From Candidatus Krumholzibacteriota bacterium (lineage in GTDB: Bacteria; Krumholzibacteriota; Krumholzibacteriia; LZORAL124-64-63): a stretch of DNA of 41,472 bases. The stretch is taken from assembly GCA_024275485.1 (NCBI GenBank), contig JAJRZA010000094.1, forward strand, positions 1 to 41,472, in the 5' to 3' direction. Under the pieces are notes generated by a model. The model saw nothing but the letters and a program-made list of their open reading frames with translations. It was not told the origin of the DNA and ran no database searches. The position numbers and the translations under genes were made by a program. Below, one piece after another: positions 25,056-34,474 of this stretch (the stretch's first letter is position 1; the number at the start of each line of letters is the position of its first letter).

Positions 25056-28000
25056 ATGGGTCCTGTTGTAACGCCATTTTTAACCATAGCCGCCCTTTGT
25101 TCAGGTTTTTTCCGAACAGGGGCACATGGCAAGACCATTGTCCTGGTGGCTTGTCTTCTGTGGGCCACCATTTTTGCTGATCCATCTTTTGCTTTGGGCA
25201 TCAAGTTGGTGCAAAGTGATCGTAGTGGATTGCGTTTAACCTTGGACGATATCTCGGTTCAGTGGCGGGAAATCCAATTGCAGGCTGGGGCGGTTGTTCT
25301 TTTTAAACCTGAGGCTCCTGGATTTGCCGTGTCAGGTGAACCGGGTGAAGTCGGCATTCCGGTCACCGGCGGTTGGCTGGTTGTCCCACCGGGGACCCAA
25401 CCCAAAATAGTATCCAATCAGGAAAAATGGGAATCTGCGGGGAACCGGCCTTTGATGGTACAGCCGGTACCGCAGATGATTCAAGGTGAAGGATCTGATT
25501 TTGTTTCCATGTCCCAGTTTTTGCTCCTGCCCGGTGAAACTCCACCTGCGGATGCAGCCATTCCCGGTTTTATAAGAACTGAATTGGGTGGGCCAGCCAA
25601 GGTTGTCAACGGCCCCGCCCTGGAACTGGGTGAAATCACCTGGTGGCGTGGGCATCGCATTGTGGCCTGGCGGTTGAATCTGGTCAGGCATGATGGTCGG
25701 ATTGCCTCGGAATCGCTGGCGGGTGGCAGCTGGCAAATAGATTTTGAAACCGGCAAGCAGTCCAATGATCCTGTTCCCCTCGGACACCGAGGCAAATTTT
25801 CCAACTCCCACGATGGGCGGTTTTCAGGGAATTTCCTCAATGGAAATCTCTTGAAGGATATGCCCACCGAAGCCAGCTTCCGTGGTCTTTCGACACCTGA
25901 GATTGGCAATAAAACGGTTCGTGGCCAAAAAAGTGGGACCCTGTTGGGCAATGTCGAGGGTCGGCTTTCCGTACAGCAATCCAATCTTTACCGCGTGACC
26001 TATGACCGTTTGCGCACTCTTGGCTACTTGCCTGACCAAACCGTCGAAGAAAGACAAATCCGTCTTTACCAACGTCGGTATCTTGAGCGGTTGGATGATG
26101 GATCAGGCCAGGCCCCCTATGTGGAAATTGAAGTGCCCATCCACATGTACGGCGAGGGAGATGACTTTGACGGTGATGATTTCTTCGTCTTCTACGGGTT
26201 GCGCTTGCGGGACGATACCGACTTCATGGCAGATGTCGGCCAGGGGCCTGAATCAATTTTTGGGTGCGGCGACAACATGGAGATGAACAACGAGGGGAAC
26301 TTATATTGGGTTTCCGCTTCCGAGCCGGAGCAGGGTTTTAGCTGGGCTCGCATGGCCGAACAGACTTTGCCGCCTGCGTCTTCCACACCGTTGGCCAATT
26401 ACCGGAGAGTTCAACATTATGAAGAGAGAGTTGCCTATCGCCAGAATAACCCTTTAATCAGCAGTGACAGGATTTACTGGAACGAGCGGCGGTCCGCCGA
26501 GGTCTCGGTTGGGTTCAACCCTTTGTGGAGCCCTGATTCCAACGGTACTCAAGGAACTATTGATATTGAGATGACCGGTTGGGTCATCAGCCCCAGTCAG
26601 ACACTTCATTTTGAACTGGTGACCGACAATACCCTGGTTACGCCCATAGAGGATTATGTTCTCGGGTCGAATCTTCCCATTGAAAGAAGCAATGTGTTCG
26701 ATCCTGCCGCTCTTGATGGCAGTGCATCGAAACTTGTCATGACCAATACTTCCGGCGGCTACCTGAACTCCTACCTGAACTGGGTCCGGCTTGGTTACGA
26801 TGCTCTGTACCGGGCCATAGGAGGTACCTTGATCTTCCATGGGAACAGTGCATCCGGTGCTCGACCCATTGTGGTCACCGGGTTCACCACCAATGATCTT
26901 GGCATGGTGGAGATCACCGATCCCCGCAATCCGGTTTTCATCACCCTGGATGATAACAATATCCTCCCCGATGGCGACAATTGGAAAATCTCCATCGAGC
27001 CCGTTCAAACCGATGGTCAACGGGAATTTGTTGCCCTTAGAGACATGGACGGTGTCGGCGTGGGTGAGTTTTATTACTATTCTTCTTCATTGGCTGAAAA
27101 CCAGGTCAACCCTTTGGAACTTGATGGGCCCGATGAACCTGATTTGATTGTGATCACGCACTCGGAATTCCGTGAGGCCATTGAACCCTGGATTGCTCAT
27201 CGCAAAAATCGCGCAGGCGGCGACCTGAAAGTTCATGTGGTGGATGTTGAGGATCTTTACGACTGGTATTCCGGGGGATTGAAGGATCCCTGGGCCTTGA
27301 AACGATTCACCAACCATGCCATCAACCATTGGGGTAGTTGGGCCTTGATGTTGGTTGGAGACGCCAACGAAAATGTGCTTGGCCTGGGTGTCTTGCCTGA
27401 AGCGAGGGCCTGGTCCTACGATTGGGTGCCCACGCACTATCACATCCAGGATACTAGCCAGTACAAGCCTGAAGTTCTGGCTTCCGACAAATGGTACGCC
27501 ACCTTTGATTCGGGCATGAATTACCCGTTTGAAGATTTCCCTGGGGCAGTGCGATCTCCCTGGCAAATGTACGTGGGCCGTTTCCCCTGCAATTCGGTGG
27601 CTGAACTGAACGTCATGATCAACAAGGTAGAAATAGTTGAAAATGTCCAGGCGGGGCAGGATTGGCGCAAACGGGCCATTCTGTTTGCCGATGACCATTG
27701 GTCCGAAGGTGGTTATGGCGCCGAAGGAGCTGCCGGGCTGCAGTACCGTTCCTACGAAAAAGCGTTCGCCGATGTGGAGCGGGATATTATGGTGCCGTTA
27801 TGGAATGGAGGCACACCGGTAACCCTTGAAACTGATACCCTGTTCCTGGATAACTATCTTAAGCCGTATTGGTTGGAGAATGGGAGTCCCGAAACGCGAT
27901 CCGTCAGTGAATATCAGAATGAAGTTGAGAATGGTTCTGCCTTGAACGACCTTCTGCAATCCCTGAGCCGGGGTGGTTTGATGGCCCATTACCAGGGCCA

Positions 28001-29465
28001 TGCCAACAGTTCCCTGCTATGTTCCGAGCGATGGGTTGAAGATGTGGATCACCCGCTCCTGAGACAGGATGTTTCATATCTGGTAAATGCCGCCAGCCCC
28101 TGGGTGTTTTTTGGCATGGGCTGTCATATTGCTGATTGGGCCCAGGATCCGGTTAATGCTCAAACCCGTTCGTGGGAACCCGCTCTCGGTGAAAAGTTCT
28201 TGAGTCGCAATGGTGGTGGAGCCAGTGCGGTCTATGCGAGTTCAGGTTACGAGTACATTTCCCACAACGAGGTGTTTGGCGATCGCATCATTCGTCGTTG
28301 GATTCAATCACCTCCCAACCAGGTGCAAGTGCCTTCAAGCGGTGGCCCCATTGCCGTGCGCAGTCGCTGGATGCTGGGTGAACTGATGTGGTACTGCGAA
28401 GCGGATATCCTGGCTGCCTACACGGGACCAACCTGGGGCCGGATCTATCGGGAAATGGTTGCCCAGTATACTTTGCTCGGTGATCCCCTGATGATGTTGG
28501 ATGCGGGGCCACCCGAAGTCACGGCTGTTTTGAGCGGTGAGCCGGATGAAGAGATCTCCGGGGAGATTGATCTGGTGGGGGCTGATCCGGCCAATATGCG
28601 GACCATCAATATCGATGCTCGGGATGAAGCGGGTATTTCACGCTTGCGGGCCATGGATTCCACTGGAGCGGACCTCACCGAAAGCATCGTCGTCAGCGAA
28701 ACCCGCCCCGATGGTGAAACAGATGACCAGCAGGTCTATTACGGTTTGAGTGTGCCACTGCGGCCTTTTGATCATCAAATCCGGGTGGAGGTCTTTGATA
28801 CGGCTTCAGCCCAGAGTTCGGATTATCACTACACTCTGGTGCTGAATGTCAGCCAGGATGCTGTCTTCCTGGTGGAAGGCGAAGTGGTCGACCCTAATCA
28901 GTTTGAATTCCTTTTGGACGTTCCGGTGGATTTCCAGTGCGAAATAACCAGTGGAGCATGGTTGCACGATGGAATGACCTATGATGTACAAGGTGAAAAT
29001 CTGGGTCTGAGCAATGTTGTTGTGGGGACGGGAAAGTCCAATAATCTCAGCCTTTCATTCACTGCCGTGGCCACTTCCACCACCGATGAAAACCGATCGG
29101 TGGTTCTGGTGATAAACGGATATGAAACCACTTATGTCCTGGAAGTCAATGACAATGGCGCTGCGGATGCCAGCATCAGTCAGGTTCTGAACTATCCCAA
29201 TCCCATGCGTGACGGAACCCGCTTCCTCTACCAAACTTCAGCCTCTTCTGGAGAAGGCAAGGTTCGGGTGTTTGCAGTTTCCGGTCATGTGGTGGCCAAC
29301 ATTCCGTTCACCTACTCAGGTGGGAACGAGGGTGTCATCGAGTGGAACGGGCGGGATGATGATGGCGATGGTCTGGCCAATGGTACATATTTGTATCGCC
29401 TGGAGATGAATACTCCATCGGGTGTGTTGGTCAGTCCCATGCAGCGTTTGGTGGTCATGAACTAA
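25056..29465 (+). CDS. C25 (gingipain/PorU-like) cysteine peptidase with FlgD-like tail
   Basis: Large exported protein, 1469 residues. The start at 25056 is chosen because GGAG is six bases upstream; the ATG at 25044 lacks one. The hydrophobic stretch TIVLVACLLWATIFADPSFA is the signal, after an unusually long 25-residue n-region. The C25 domain spans roughly residues 690-1160: DEPDLIVITHSEFREAI opens it, the catalytic His is likely H982 in AHYQGHANSS and Cys C1023 in FFGMGCHIADW. Beta domains follow, and the C-terminus has YPNPMRDGTRF and IEWNGRDDDGDGLANGTYLYRL, a FlgD-like/type IX-style tail. C25 enzymes include gingipains and the sortase PorU, but this tail suggests a secreted client rather than PorU itself. 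The substrate is unknown. It begins a three-gene unit with a SpoIID lipoprotein 16 bases downstream. Confidence 0.9.
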   Translation: MGPVVTPFLTIAALCSGFFRTGAHGKTIVLVACLLWATIFADPSFALGIKLVQSDRSGLRLTLDDISVQWREIQLQAGAVVLFKPEAPGFAVSGEPGEVGIPVTGGWLVVPPGTQPKIVSNQEKWESAGNRPLMVQPVPQMIQGEGSDFVSMSQFLLLPGETPPADAAIPGFIRTELGGPAKVVNGPALELGEITWWRGHRIVAWRLNLVRHDGRIASESLAGGSWQIDFETGKQSNDPVPLGHRGKFSNSHDGRFSGNFLNGNLLKDMPTEASFRGLSTPEIGNKTVRGQKSGTLLGNVEGRLSVQQSNLYRVTYDRLRTLGYLPDQTVEERQIRLYQRRYLERLDDGSGQAPYVEIEVPIHMYGEGDDFDGDDFFVFYGLRLRDDTDFMADVGQGPESIFGCGDNMEMNNEGNLYWVSASEPEQGFSWARMAEQTLPPASSTPLANYRRVQHYEERVAYRQNNPLISSDRIYWNERRSAEVSVGFNPLWSPDSNGTQGTIDIEMTGWVISPSQTLHFELVTDNTLVTPIEDYVLGSNLPIERSNVFDPAALDGSASKLVMTNTSGGYLNSYLNWVRLGYDALYRAIGGTLIFHGNSASGARPIVVTGFTTNDLGMVEITDPRNPVFITLDDNNILPDGDNWKISIEPVQTDGQREFVALRDMDGVGVGEFYYYSSSLAENQVNPLELDGPDEPDLIVITHSEFREAIEPWIAHRKNRAGGDLKVHVVDVEDLYDWYSGGLKDPWALKRFTNHAINHWGSWALMLVGDANENVLGLGVLPEARAWSYDWVPTHYHIQDTSQYKPEVLASDKWYATFDSGMNYPFEDFPGAVRSPWQMYVGRFPCNSVAELNVMINKVEIVENVQAGQDWRKRAILFADDHWSEGGYGAEGAAGLQYRSYEKAFADVERDIMVPLWNGGTPVTLETDTLFLDNYLKPYWLENGSPETRSVSEYQNEVENGSALNDLLQSLSRGGLMAHYQGHANSSLLCSERWVEDVDHPLLRQDVSYLVNAASPWVFFGMGCHIADWAQDPVNAQTRSWEPALGEKFLSRNGGGASAVYASSGYEYISHNEVFGDRIIRRWIQSPPNQVQVPSSGGPIAVRSRWMLGELMWYCEADILAAYTGPTWGRIYREMVAQYTLLGDPLMMLDAGPPEVTAVLSGEPDEEISGEIDLVGADPANMRTINIDARDEAGISRLRAMDSTGADLTESIVVSETRPDGETDDQQVYYGLSVPLRPFDHQIRVEVFDTASAQSSDYHYTLVLNVSQDAVFLVEGEVVDPNQFEFLLDVPVDFQCEITSGAWLHDGMTYDVQGENLGLSNVVVGTGKSNNLSLSFTAVATSTTDENRSVVLVINGYETTYVLEVNDNGAADASISQVLNYPNPMRDGTRFLYQTSASSGEGKVRVFAVSGHVVANIPFTYSGGNEGVIEWNGRDDDGDGLANGTYLYRLEMNTPSGVLVSPMQRLVVMN

Positions 29466-29481
29466 AATTGAGGGGGCACCC

Positions 29482-30849
29482 ATGCAGAGACGGATCTTTG
29501 CCCGGGGTTGGTTTGTTTTTCTGATTCTCGCTGGACTGTGGTCCGGTTGCGCCCCCAAGAGATTGGCTCCTCTGGTGGCAGGGGAGCAGCCCTTTGTTCA
29601 GGGGGATGAGTTGCGGGCGCCGACCCTGCTGAATGTGGGATTGGCGCAGGGCAGGCAGAACCTGCTGGTTTCCGTCAACGGGCCCTGCCTGGTTTTGGAC
29701 TCCCAAAGTCGCAAGAAATTGTTTCGTCTGGAACAACAGGGTGGGCAATTGCAGTTTTCCCGTCAGGGAGATTTCGTTGTCTGGTTGCACGGCTCGGTGC
29801 GGGGAAAGCAAGCCGGGATTGTCCTGCAGCCCGTGGACCCCGATTACCGGCTGACCCACGATGACAAGGACTACCGTGGCGATTTCCTGATCATTCCCTC
29901 ACCCAAAACCAACGGGCTTACACTGGTTAACCAGGTGGACATGGAGTCCTATCTCAAGGGTGTTGTGCCCTGGGAAATCGGCCGCCACGGCCAAGAAGAA
30001 TTGGCCGCTTTGGCTGCTCAGGCGGTGGCTGCAAGAACTTATACCGTCAGTCATCTTGGGAGTCGGAAAAGTCTGGGGTTCGATGTTTACGCCAGTGTCA
30101 TGGATCAGGTCTACAAAGGCAGCCGCCATGAAGACCCTCTTTGCAATCAGGCCATAGCTGAAACCCATGGCCTGGTTCTGAAAAGCAATGGCCGCCTGGT
30201 GGACGCCTACTACAGTGCCTGCTGTGGCGGGTCCAGCAGTCGGGTGGAAAAAGTTTGGCCACGCAAGGGCGAATCGTATCTCGTCGATCATCCTGATTCT
30301 CCTGGTTCCGGCAAAACGGCTTTCTGTTCCGAGAGCAAATATTTCCACTGGGTTGAAACCTGGTCAGGCGATCGTCTGGAAGAAATCCTTCAGGAAACCT
30401 TGCCCGCCTACATTGATTACATGATCCAAGGTGATCGTCCAGCCTGGGCTCGACCCATGTTTTCCCCCAGTGGCAGTGGTGCCGATCCGAACCAACCGGG
30501 CCGGCTTCACGATCTGGAGATCTTGGCCTACACCCCTAGTGGTCGAATTGCCCAACTGATGATTTCCACCGAGGCGGGAACCTACCATGTGCGCGGCGAC
30601 CGGGTGCGCTGGGTTCTGGTGCCCCCATCCGGGCAGCCGTCGATTCTGCGCAGTGCTCGATTCGAACTGGAAAAAGTGCGGCGGGATGGCCGTTTGACAA
30701 AGATTTCCGCCAGGGGTGGCGGTTATGGTCATGGTATTGGACTTTGCCAGACCGGGGCCCTGGAAATGGCCCGGCAGGGGTATTCCGCCTCTAAAATTCT
30801 ATTGCATTATTATCCTGGTAGTGTTCTTCAACGGCTTGAGGCCCAATGA
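29482..30849 (+). CDS. SpoIID/LytB-domain lipoprotein
   Basis: A 455-residue envelope lipoprotein. The signal FVFLILAGLWSGC ends in a lipobox (cleavage before the Cys at residue 23). SpoIID is a lytic transglycosylase that cuts glycan strands lacking stem peptides; the domain covers about residues 150-455. VNQVDMESYLKGVVPWEIG holds the likely catalytic Glu, AAQAVAARTYT follows, YYSACCGGSSS resembles the SpoIID zinc/structural site, and the end GGGYGHGIGLCQTGALEMA is the family signature. GGGGG precedes the ATG. Its TGA overlaps the GH3 gene by four bases. No sporulation genes are visible, and LytB-type homologues are common in non-sporing bacteria. Confidence 0.92.
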   Translation: MQRRIFARGWFVFLILAGLWSGCAPKRLAPLVAGEQPFVQGDELRAPTLLNVGLAQGRQNLLVSVNGPCLVLDSQSRKKLFRLEQQGGQLQFSRQGDFVVWLHGSVRGKQAGIVLQPVDPDYRLTHDDKDYRGDFLIIPSPKTNGLTLVNQVDMESYLKGVVPWEIGRHGQEELAALAAQAVAARTYTVSHLGSRKSLGFDVYASVMDQVYKGSRHEDPLCNQAIAETHGLVLKSNGRLVDAYYSACCGGSSSRVEKVWPRKGESYLVDHPDSPGSGKTAFCSESKYFHWVETWSGDRLEEILQETLPAYIDYMIQGDRPAWARPMFSPSGSGADPNQPGRLHDLEILAYTPSGRIAQLMISTEAGTYHVRGDRVRWVLVPPSGQPSILRSARFELEKVRRDGRLTKISARGGGYGHGIGLCQTGALEMARQGYSASKILLHYYPGSVLQRLEAQ

Positions 30850-32321
30850 TGGCCCCACGCAATTCAGCCAATTCCGCTTTGGCTGGAAAACTGATTGTGG
30901 GGCTGGCTGGCTCCTGGCCAACGACACAGGAGTGGAACTGGTTGCGGCTCTGGCGTCCGGCCGGGGTCATTCTTTTTTCCCGCAACGTTAAAGACTATTC
31001 CCAGTTGAAAGCCCTATGTGCTGCACTGAAGCAGTGGGTTCCCGGACTGCAAGTAATGGCTGATCATGAAGGCGGCCCTGTTTCGCAGCTGGCCGTCGCA
31101 GTGGGCAGGCCGCCTGTGGCTTGGTCTCTCGGTGTTTTGGATGATGTGGAACTGACTCGAAGGGTCCATGAAGAAACTGGTCATCGGTTGAAAAGCGTCG
31201 GGTTGGACCGGGTGTTGGGGCCCTGTGCCGATGTCATGAGTGAACCACGAAATCCCGTAATTGGTGCGCGGGCTTTTGGAGCCCACGGGGAATTGGTTTC
31301 GCGGCATGTGACTGCTGCGGTGCAGGGTTTGACCTCCGCAGGATTGTCCTGTTGCCTGAAACACTGGCCCGGCCATGGCGGCAGTGGCACCGACAGTCAT
31401 CTTGAAACCACTGTTGTGGGTATTTCAGCGGAGGACGAAATACCTTTTTACAGCGGATTGCGGGCAGGAGCCGACGCAGTCATGGCGGGCCATTTGCTAT
31501 TCGATGACAGAGCCCTGCCGGCAACTCTTTCCAAAGCTTTCCTCCAGAATACCAAAATTACCTTGGGTGTTGATGGCGTTGATTTTGTATTGTTGGCCGA
31601 TGACGTGAGCATGGGAGGTTTGCGCGAACCCATGGCGCGGTTGGGTGTTGTCCTGGATGTAGATCTTTCCGGCGATGCCGCAGAAGCCATGGTTGAGGTT
31701 GCAGCCTTGACCGTTCCCTGGTTTGAGCTCCTGGTGGCTGCCGGTTGTGACCAGTTGTTGTTGCGTGGTATTCCTTTTTCGGCTTTTCCGGTTGAGGGTA
31801 TCGAAGAGAATGCAGGTTTGCAGCGGCTGCCCATAAACCCGGAATCGGTAAAAATGGAGGCCACCGGCTGGGGCGGTTCTGCTGACGAGGCCTATCGCGA
31901 AACCCGCCTGCGTTGCCGAAAGAATTTTTGTGACTCCCATGGTGATCTGGTTTTTCTGGATCTTGCTCGCCGGGATCGGTGGCAGATCGCAGGGGGATTG
32001 GGGCCTGCCCACTGGTCTCGGTGGGACAAGATGTTGGCCGCGAAATTCGGCAGAGTTTGGCGGGATGAACAATTGGATCAGGCCTTGCCCAATGGCGCTC
32101 CCGTTTCAAATCTTTTGATCACCAGCCACCGTCCTTTGCCGTTGCACTGGGAAGCCGGACTCTGGGCTCAAAGCCTCAAGAGTCGGTTGGCTTCGGCTGG
32201 GCGATGTTTGGTCATGGGGCATCCGTCCCTGGCCGGAAATTTGCTGAATTATCTTGGTGGGGACTGGGTTGTTGATGCGCTGTATGATGTTAGTTGTGAG
32301 GACTTTAGCCCGGTTGCCTGA
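30846..32321 (+). CDS. Glycoside hydrolase family 3, beta-N-acetylhexosaminidase (NagZ-like)
   Basis: Probable beta-N-acetylglucosaminidase, 491 residues, with a TIM barrel in the first 340. KHWPGHGGSGTDSH is the NagZ-type loop with the acid/base Asp-His pair, and LLADDVSMGGL carries the nucleophile Asp. ILFSRNVKDYSQL, DHEGGPVSQL and VLGPCADVM also fit. The remaining 150 residues form a second domain that shorter NagZ enzymes lack. No signal peptide is obvious, so a cytoplasmic muropeptide-recycling role is likely. It is translationally coupled to the SpoIID gene, suggesting joint wall turnover. Confidence 0.9.
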   Translation: MMAPRNSANSALAGKLIVGLAGSWPTTQEWNWLRLWRPAGVILFSRNVKDYSQLKALCAALKQWVPGLQVMADHEGGPVSQLAVAVGRPPVAWSLGVLDDVELTRRVHEETGHRLKSVGLDRVLGPCADVMSEPRNPVIGARAFGAHGELVSRHVTAAVQGLTSAGLSCCLKHWPGHGGSGTDSHLETTVVGISAEDEIPFYSGLRAGADAVMAGHLLFDDRALPATLSKAFLQNTKITLGVDGVDFVLLADDVSMGGLREPMARLGVVLDVDLSGDAAEAMVEVAALTVPWFELLVAAGCDQLLLRGIPFSAFPVEGIEENAGLQRLPINPESVKMEATGWGGSADEAYRETRLRCRKNFCDSHGDLVFLDLARRDRWQIAGGLGPAHWSRWDKMLAAKFGRVWRDEQLDQALPNGAPVSNLLITSHRPLPLHWEAGLWAQSLKSRLASAGRCLVMGHPSLAGNLLNYLGGDWVVDALYDVSCEDFSPVA

Positions 32322-32390
32322 TGAGCTGTGTTGCTGTCTTTTGGGCTGTTGTTTTTCCCATACATTATGACAATACCAGTCAACAAAAAT

Positions 32391-32419
32391 TTGACACTGC
32401 TGGCAGCTCCCACTATATT
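32391..32419 (+). promoter_or_regulatory. Promoter of tRNA-Asp
   Basis: Consensus TTGACA (32391-32396) and TATATT (32414-32419) with a 17-bp spacer, 27 bases before the tRNA. Confidence 0.85.
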
Positions 32420-32446
32420 GCTGGCCTTGTCAGAGACGATTCTGGT

Positions 32447-32524
32447 GGGGGCGTAGTTCAGTTTGGTTAGAACGCCGGCCTGTCAAGCCGGAGGTCGCGA
32501 GTTCGAGTCTCGTCGCTCCCGCCA
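32447..32524 (+). tRNA. tRNA-Asp (anticodon GTC)
   Basis: A 78-base cloverleaf: acceptor GGGGGCG/CGCTCCC (one G-U), D stem GTTC/GAAC, anticodon stem CCGGC/GCCGG with loop CTGTCAA, T stem GCGAG/CTCGT, discriminator G and encoded CCA. Anticodon GTC reads aspartate codons. Confidence 0.96.
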
Positions 32525-32532
32525 TTTTATTT

Positions 32533-32557
32533 CCGCGGCCCAGGCCGCGGTTTTTTT
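32533..32557 (+). terminator. Terminator after tRNA-Asp
   Basis: CCGCGGC/GCCGCGG forms a 7-bp GC stem with a four-base loop, followed by seven T residues. Confidence 0.92.
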
Positions 32558-32613
32558 ATGCCCCTGCTACACGCCTTCAGAACCAATTTTTCATTTTCCC
32601 TCAAGACAGCCGG

Positions 32614-32642
32614 TTGACGCAGACTGTCGCAGCTTGCACAAT
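32614..32642 (+). promoter_or_regulatory. Candidate promoter of the M49-like lipoprotein gene
   Basis: TTGACG (32614-32619) and CACAAT (32637-32642) with a 17-bp spacer, 65 bases before the start codon. Confidence 0.5.
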
Positions 32643-32707
32643 GCCGGTGTTGACGATTACTCGAGTGTGCCTCAGGCGCGAATTCAACCAACCTCCAAGG
32701 AGTCGCC

Positions 32708-34426
32708 ATGCAGATTAGAAAGCCGTTGGAAATCGTCATTTTGAGTCTTGTCCTGATGGTAGGATTGTTGGGTTGCAACGGCCAGGAGGAATCCGGCGTG
32801 AAAAGCCAATCGGCCATGGGTTCCTGCGACTGGGTTGGAGAAGGCCATGTCAGCGTGGTTGACGATTTGCAGGCCCGCCTTGAGGCCTACGTCCCCACCG
32901 AACTGACTCCCGACATCAGCCACCTCGATGCAACCCAGAATGAGGTCTTGAACAAACTTGTGGCAGCCAGCAAACTTATGAACGAGATTTTCCTGCTGCA
33001 GGCCACACCCTGCCATGAAGAATTGCTGGCGGTAATCGATGGATTTCCTGCCGATCAGCAGGCCGGTTTGCGGCGTTATTTCTCCATCAATGTCAGCCCC
33101 TGGGATCGACGTTTTCATCATGAACCTTTTTTCGGGTCCTGGAAGCATCCTGCCGGCGCGAACTACTACCCTCTGGATCTTACGGAGCAGGAGATAGCCC
33201 TGATTTCCGATTCGACCCAGGGTTTTGCTGGTCTGTTCACCATGATCCGTCGCGACGAAAACGGAGCCCTGAGGGCCATTCCCTATTCGGAATTTTTCAA
33301 ACCCCAGCTGGACGAAGCCGCCGGGTTGCTGCGTGAAGCAGCTGTTTTGACCGCCAACGAATCCCTACGGGCTTTCCTGAATTCCCGGGCCGATGCCTTT
33401 GCCACGGATGACTATTACGAATCGGATATGCTATGGATGGATTTGGACGGCGTGGTTGAAATCACCATTGGCCCCTATGAAACTTATGAAGATGGACTTT
33501 TCGGCTACAAGGCGGCCTTTGAAAGCTTTGTCACGGTGACAGACCCTGTAGAGTCGGCCCGTTTGGCCAATTTCAAGGATGAGCTGCCCTGGTTGGAAGC
33601 CCGGTTGCCTATCCCCGACGAAATGAAGAATACCAACCGTGGGGGCGAATCCCCCATTCGGGTGGTGGATGAAGTGTACAGTGCCGGTGATACCCGCACA
33701 GCAGTACAGACCATCGCCTTCAATCTGCCCAATGATGAGCGCGTGCGCGAGGCCAAAGGAAGCAAAAAAGTTCTTTTGCGAAACGTGATGAAATCGAAAT
33801 TCGACAATATCCTGATGCCCATCGCCAAGGTGCTGGTGGTGCCCGAGCAACTGGGTAATTTGACAGCCGAGTCTTTCTTCCTGCACACTTTGTGGCACGA
33901 AATGAGTCATGGTCTGGGCCCGGGAAAAATCACCATTGATGGCCGTCAGACCGAAGTCAGGTTGGAGTTGAAGGAAACCTACAGCACCCTGGAAGAGGCC
34001 AAGGCCGACGCCATGGGCGAATGGGATATCTTTGTTTTGACCCGGGCGGGCCGGGGGTATTTTTCCGAGAATATTCTCAATGAGCAGTCGGCCACTTATT
34101 TGGCTGGACTGTTCCGGTCCGTTCGATTTGGCATCGGCGAAGCCCACGGTCAGGCCAACGCCATTCAATACAATTACCTGTTGGAAAAAAAGGCCGTTCT
34201 CTTTCATGAGGACAGCGGCCAGTACAGTATAGATGTGCCAGTGTTTGAAAAGGCCATCGCTGATCTGGTGGCTGAAATTTGCGTCATCCAGGCCAATGGC
34301 GACTACCAGGGGTCAGTGGACTTCATCAAAAGGTATGGTGGTGTAACCGATATGCTGGCTGCTTCCCTGGCTAGACTGGACGGTATTCCGGTGGATCTGG
34401 AACCGTTGTTTCCCACTTACGAATAA
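32708..34426 (+). CDS. Dipeptidyl-peptidase III-like (M49-type) zinc lipoprotein
   Basis: A 572-residue predicted lipoprotein: the signal ends in VGLLGC, with Cys at residue 20. The zinc site is HEMSH at residues 397-401 within HTLWHEMSHGLGPG, and the second ligand region is EEAKAD at 429-434 after LKETYSTL. This HExxH plus EExxAD pair is the pattern of bacterial DPP III-family relatives, whose true M49 members carry HELLGH with an extra residue; the five-residue form here is typical of the shorter bacterial branch. Expected activity is removal of dipeptides from peptide N-termini in the periplasm or on the surface, inferred only. AAGGAG is seven bases before the ATG. It converges with another lipoprotein gene across a shared terminator. 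Confidence 0.85.
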   Translation: MQIRKPLEIVILSLVLMVGLLGCNGQEESGVKSQSAMGSCDWVGEGHVSVVDDLQARLEAYVPTELTPDISHLDATQNEVLNKLVAASKLMNEIFLLQATPCHEELLAVIDGFPADQQAGLRRYFSINVSPWDRRFHHEPFFGSWKHPAGANYYPLDLTEQEIALISDSTQGFAGLFTMIRRDENGALRAIPYSEFFKPQLDEAAGLLREAAVLTANESLRAFLNSRADAFATDDYYESDMLWMDLDGVVEITIGPYETYEDGLFGYKAAFESFVTVTDPVESARLANFKDELPWLEARLPIPDEMKNTNRGGESPIRVVDEVYSAGDTRTAVQTIAFNLPNDERVREAKGSKKVLLRNVMKSKFDNILMPIAKVLVVPEQLGNLTAESFFLHTLWHEMSHGLGPGKITIDGRQTEVRLELKETYSTLEEAKADAMGEWDIFVLTRAGRGYFSENILNEQSATYLAGLFRSVRFGIGEAHGQANAIQYNYLLEKKAVLFHEDSGQYSIDVPVFEKAIADLVAEICVIQANGDYQGSVDFIKRYGGVTDMLAASLARLDGIPVDLEPLFPTYE

Positions 34427-34441
34427 CACCAGGGTAGATAG

Positions 34442-34474
34442 AGCTCCCCGGTTGTGGGACCAGGGAGCTTTTTT
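34442..34474. terminator. Terminator between convergent lipoprotein genes
   Basis: AGCTCCC pairs with GGGAGCT across a 14-base loop, followed by six T residues on the plus strand. It ends the M49-like gene and reaches the stop of the opposing gene at 34473; no matching T run serves the minus strand. Confidence 0.8.

Noticed and set aside
25056-29465. Calling the C25 peptidase PorU, the type IX sortase
   Set aside because: It has a FlgD-like C-terminal tail of its own and no other type IX secretion genes are in view; only family-level similarity is supported.
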